Shown here piece after piece: positions 5,462 to 5,925 of a DNA stretch of 5,925 bases. The notes below the pieces were generated by a model, which searched no databases, had not been told where the DNA came from, and saw only the letters and a program-made list of their open reading frames with translations. Every line of letters begins with the position of its first letter. The stretch's first letter is position 1. The position numbers and the translations under genes are program-made. The stretch is from UBA8517 sp964606975 (GTDB taxonomy: Bacteria; Patescibacteriota; Microgenomatia; UBA8517). The stretch is taken from assembly GCA_964606975.1 (NCBI GenBank), contig CAZSGY010000005.1, positions 1 through 5,925 on the forward strand. Direction: 5' to 3'.

Positions 5462-5924
5462 CTTTTTTCAATATATCCTTCTCCCTTTGAAAGGAAAGTT
5501 TTGCGTAAGCTTCGTCGTTTGGAAGCCATGATATCTCGGACGTTTCTCCGTCAAAACCATTAGGTAAATCGGCCACCCATTCCATTAAGTAAAATGTAAC
5601 AAATTTCAAAACTTTGCCATTCTCCGGATGTTTATAAAAATATTTTACCGTTCCGATTTTTTTGATTATTTTGGCATCGACCCCACCCTCTTCCTGAACT
5701 TCCCGAAGTGCGGCTTTTTGCAGGGATGCTTCATCTGCTTTAATTTTTCCTGAAGCCATGGGACCGGGAATTCCGGTGCCTTCGTCATCAATCCACCCCT
5801 TAGGCAGCATCCAATAGGGATTAGGGAAAAGTTTTGAGGCTACTGTTCTTCTGATAAGCCATAAAACAGTACCTTTTTCCTTTTTATAGACCACACCTCC
5901 GGAAGAAAACTCGCGGGTAATCAT
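5397..5924 (-). CDS. NUDIX hydrolase
   Basis: The protein has 175 residues and probably hydrolyses a nucleoside diphosphate derivative; the substrate cannot be told. The N-terminus FSSGGVVY and the LPKG motif (40-43) fit Ap4A/MutT-type NUDIX domains. The catalytic helix AALREVQEEGG (71-81) retains Arg74, Glu75, Glu78 and Glu79, the metal-binding core. The segment between LPKG and the helix is about 30 residues, longer than in the standard NUDIX box. GKIKADE has the first G-x5-E spacing, but eight rather than seven residues separate that Glu from Arg74. ATG 5924 fits the usual family start, yet it sits at the window edge, so an earlier start is possible. Residues 155-175 are encoded by the complement of tRNA-Ser and the TAG stop lies inside it, so this tail is probably not a conserved part of the domain. 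It is on the same strand as dnaG, 147 bp upstream. Confidence 0.87.
   Translation of the reverse strand: MITREFSSGGVVYKKEKGTVLWLIRRTVASKLFPNPYWMLPKGWIDDEGTGIPGPMASGKIKADEASLQKAALREVQEEGGVDAKIIKKIGTVKYFYKHPENGKVLKFVTFYLMEWVADLPNGFDGETSEISWLPNDEAYAKLSFQREKDILKKAEEAGLEPARAFARTLSKRVP
5463..5468 (+). terminator. T-run after tRNA-Ser
   Basis: Six consecutive T residues begin 2 nt after the discriminator base. The G+C-rich T arm and acceptor stem of the tRNA lie directly before it and could act with it as an intrinsic terminator. The run lies inside the opposite-strand NUDIX gene, where it encodes Lys residues. Confidence 0.5.
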
Positions 5925-5925
5925 T

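Noticed and set aside
1..5925. CRISPR array, transposase, toxin-antitoxin pair or phage genes
   Set aside because: No regularly spaced repeats and no such proteins are seen on either strand; the genes are housekeeping or core metabolism.

Overview
The window looks like bacterial chromosome of moderate G+C, with housekeeping and core-metabolism genes packed closely. Compact genes, a short primary sigma factor, a 601-residue primase, weak or absent Shine-Dalgarno sequences, a tRNA-Ser without encoded CCA and the overall protein style suggest a Candidate Phyla Radiation bacterium (Patescibacteria, perhaps Microgenomates). That placement is an inference from style, not from a search. TGA ends the kbl reading frame, so the UGA-glycine code of Gracilibacteria/Absconditabacteria is unlikely.

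Left part (1-2268). A minus-strand tRNA-Asn(GTT) is divergent from a plus-strand kbl-tdh operon, with one -10 element for each direction in the 80-bp gap. The two enzymes form the classical two-step threonine breakdown route. Tdh (short-chain-dehydrogenase type) oxidises L-threonine to 2-amino-3-oxobutyrate, and Kbl cleaves this with CoA to glycine and acetyl-CoA. The genes overlap by ATGA. The kbl promoter places the transcription start almost on its ATG, so the mRNA is predicted to be leaderless.

Middle (2269-5249). On the minus strand lies dnaG-rpoD, the conserved primase/primary sigma pair of the macromolecular synthesis operon. A small GAAA-loop hairpin contains the dnaG stop codon and an AGGG that could be a ribosome-binding site for rpoD. 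Just beyond the rpoD stop, a hairpin is followed by a second, out-of-frame copy of the end of rpoD (RKLQDYLD-stop). It is conserved in amino acids but almost fully recoded at synonymous positions. This is the most unusual feature of the window and looks like a scar of allele replacement or of 3'-end capture by an integrating element.

Right part (5250-5925). A plus-strand tRNA-Ser(GGA) gene has a leader that repeats the first 11 nt of the tRNA exactly, with a complementary segment between the two copies. On the opposite strand a NUDIX hydrolase gene runs into the tRNA-Ser gene, so its last 21 codons are antisense tRNA. NUDIX, dnaG and rpoD share a strand, so read-through from NUDIX would produce an RNA antisense to the tRNA.

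No CRISPR array, transposase gene or phage gene is visible, and no stretch longer than 300 bases lacks a gene.
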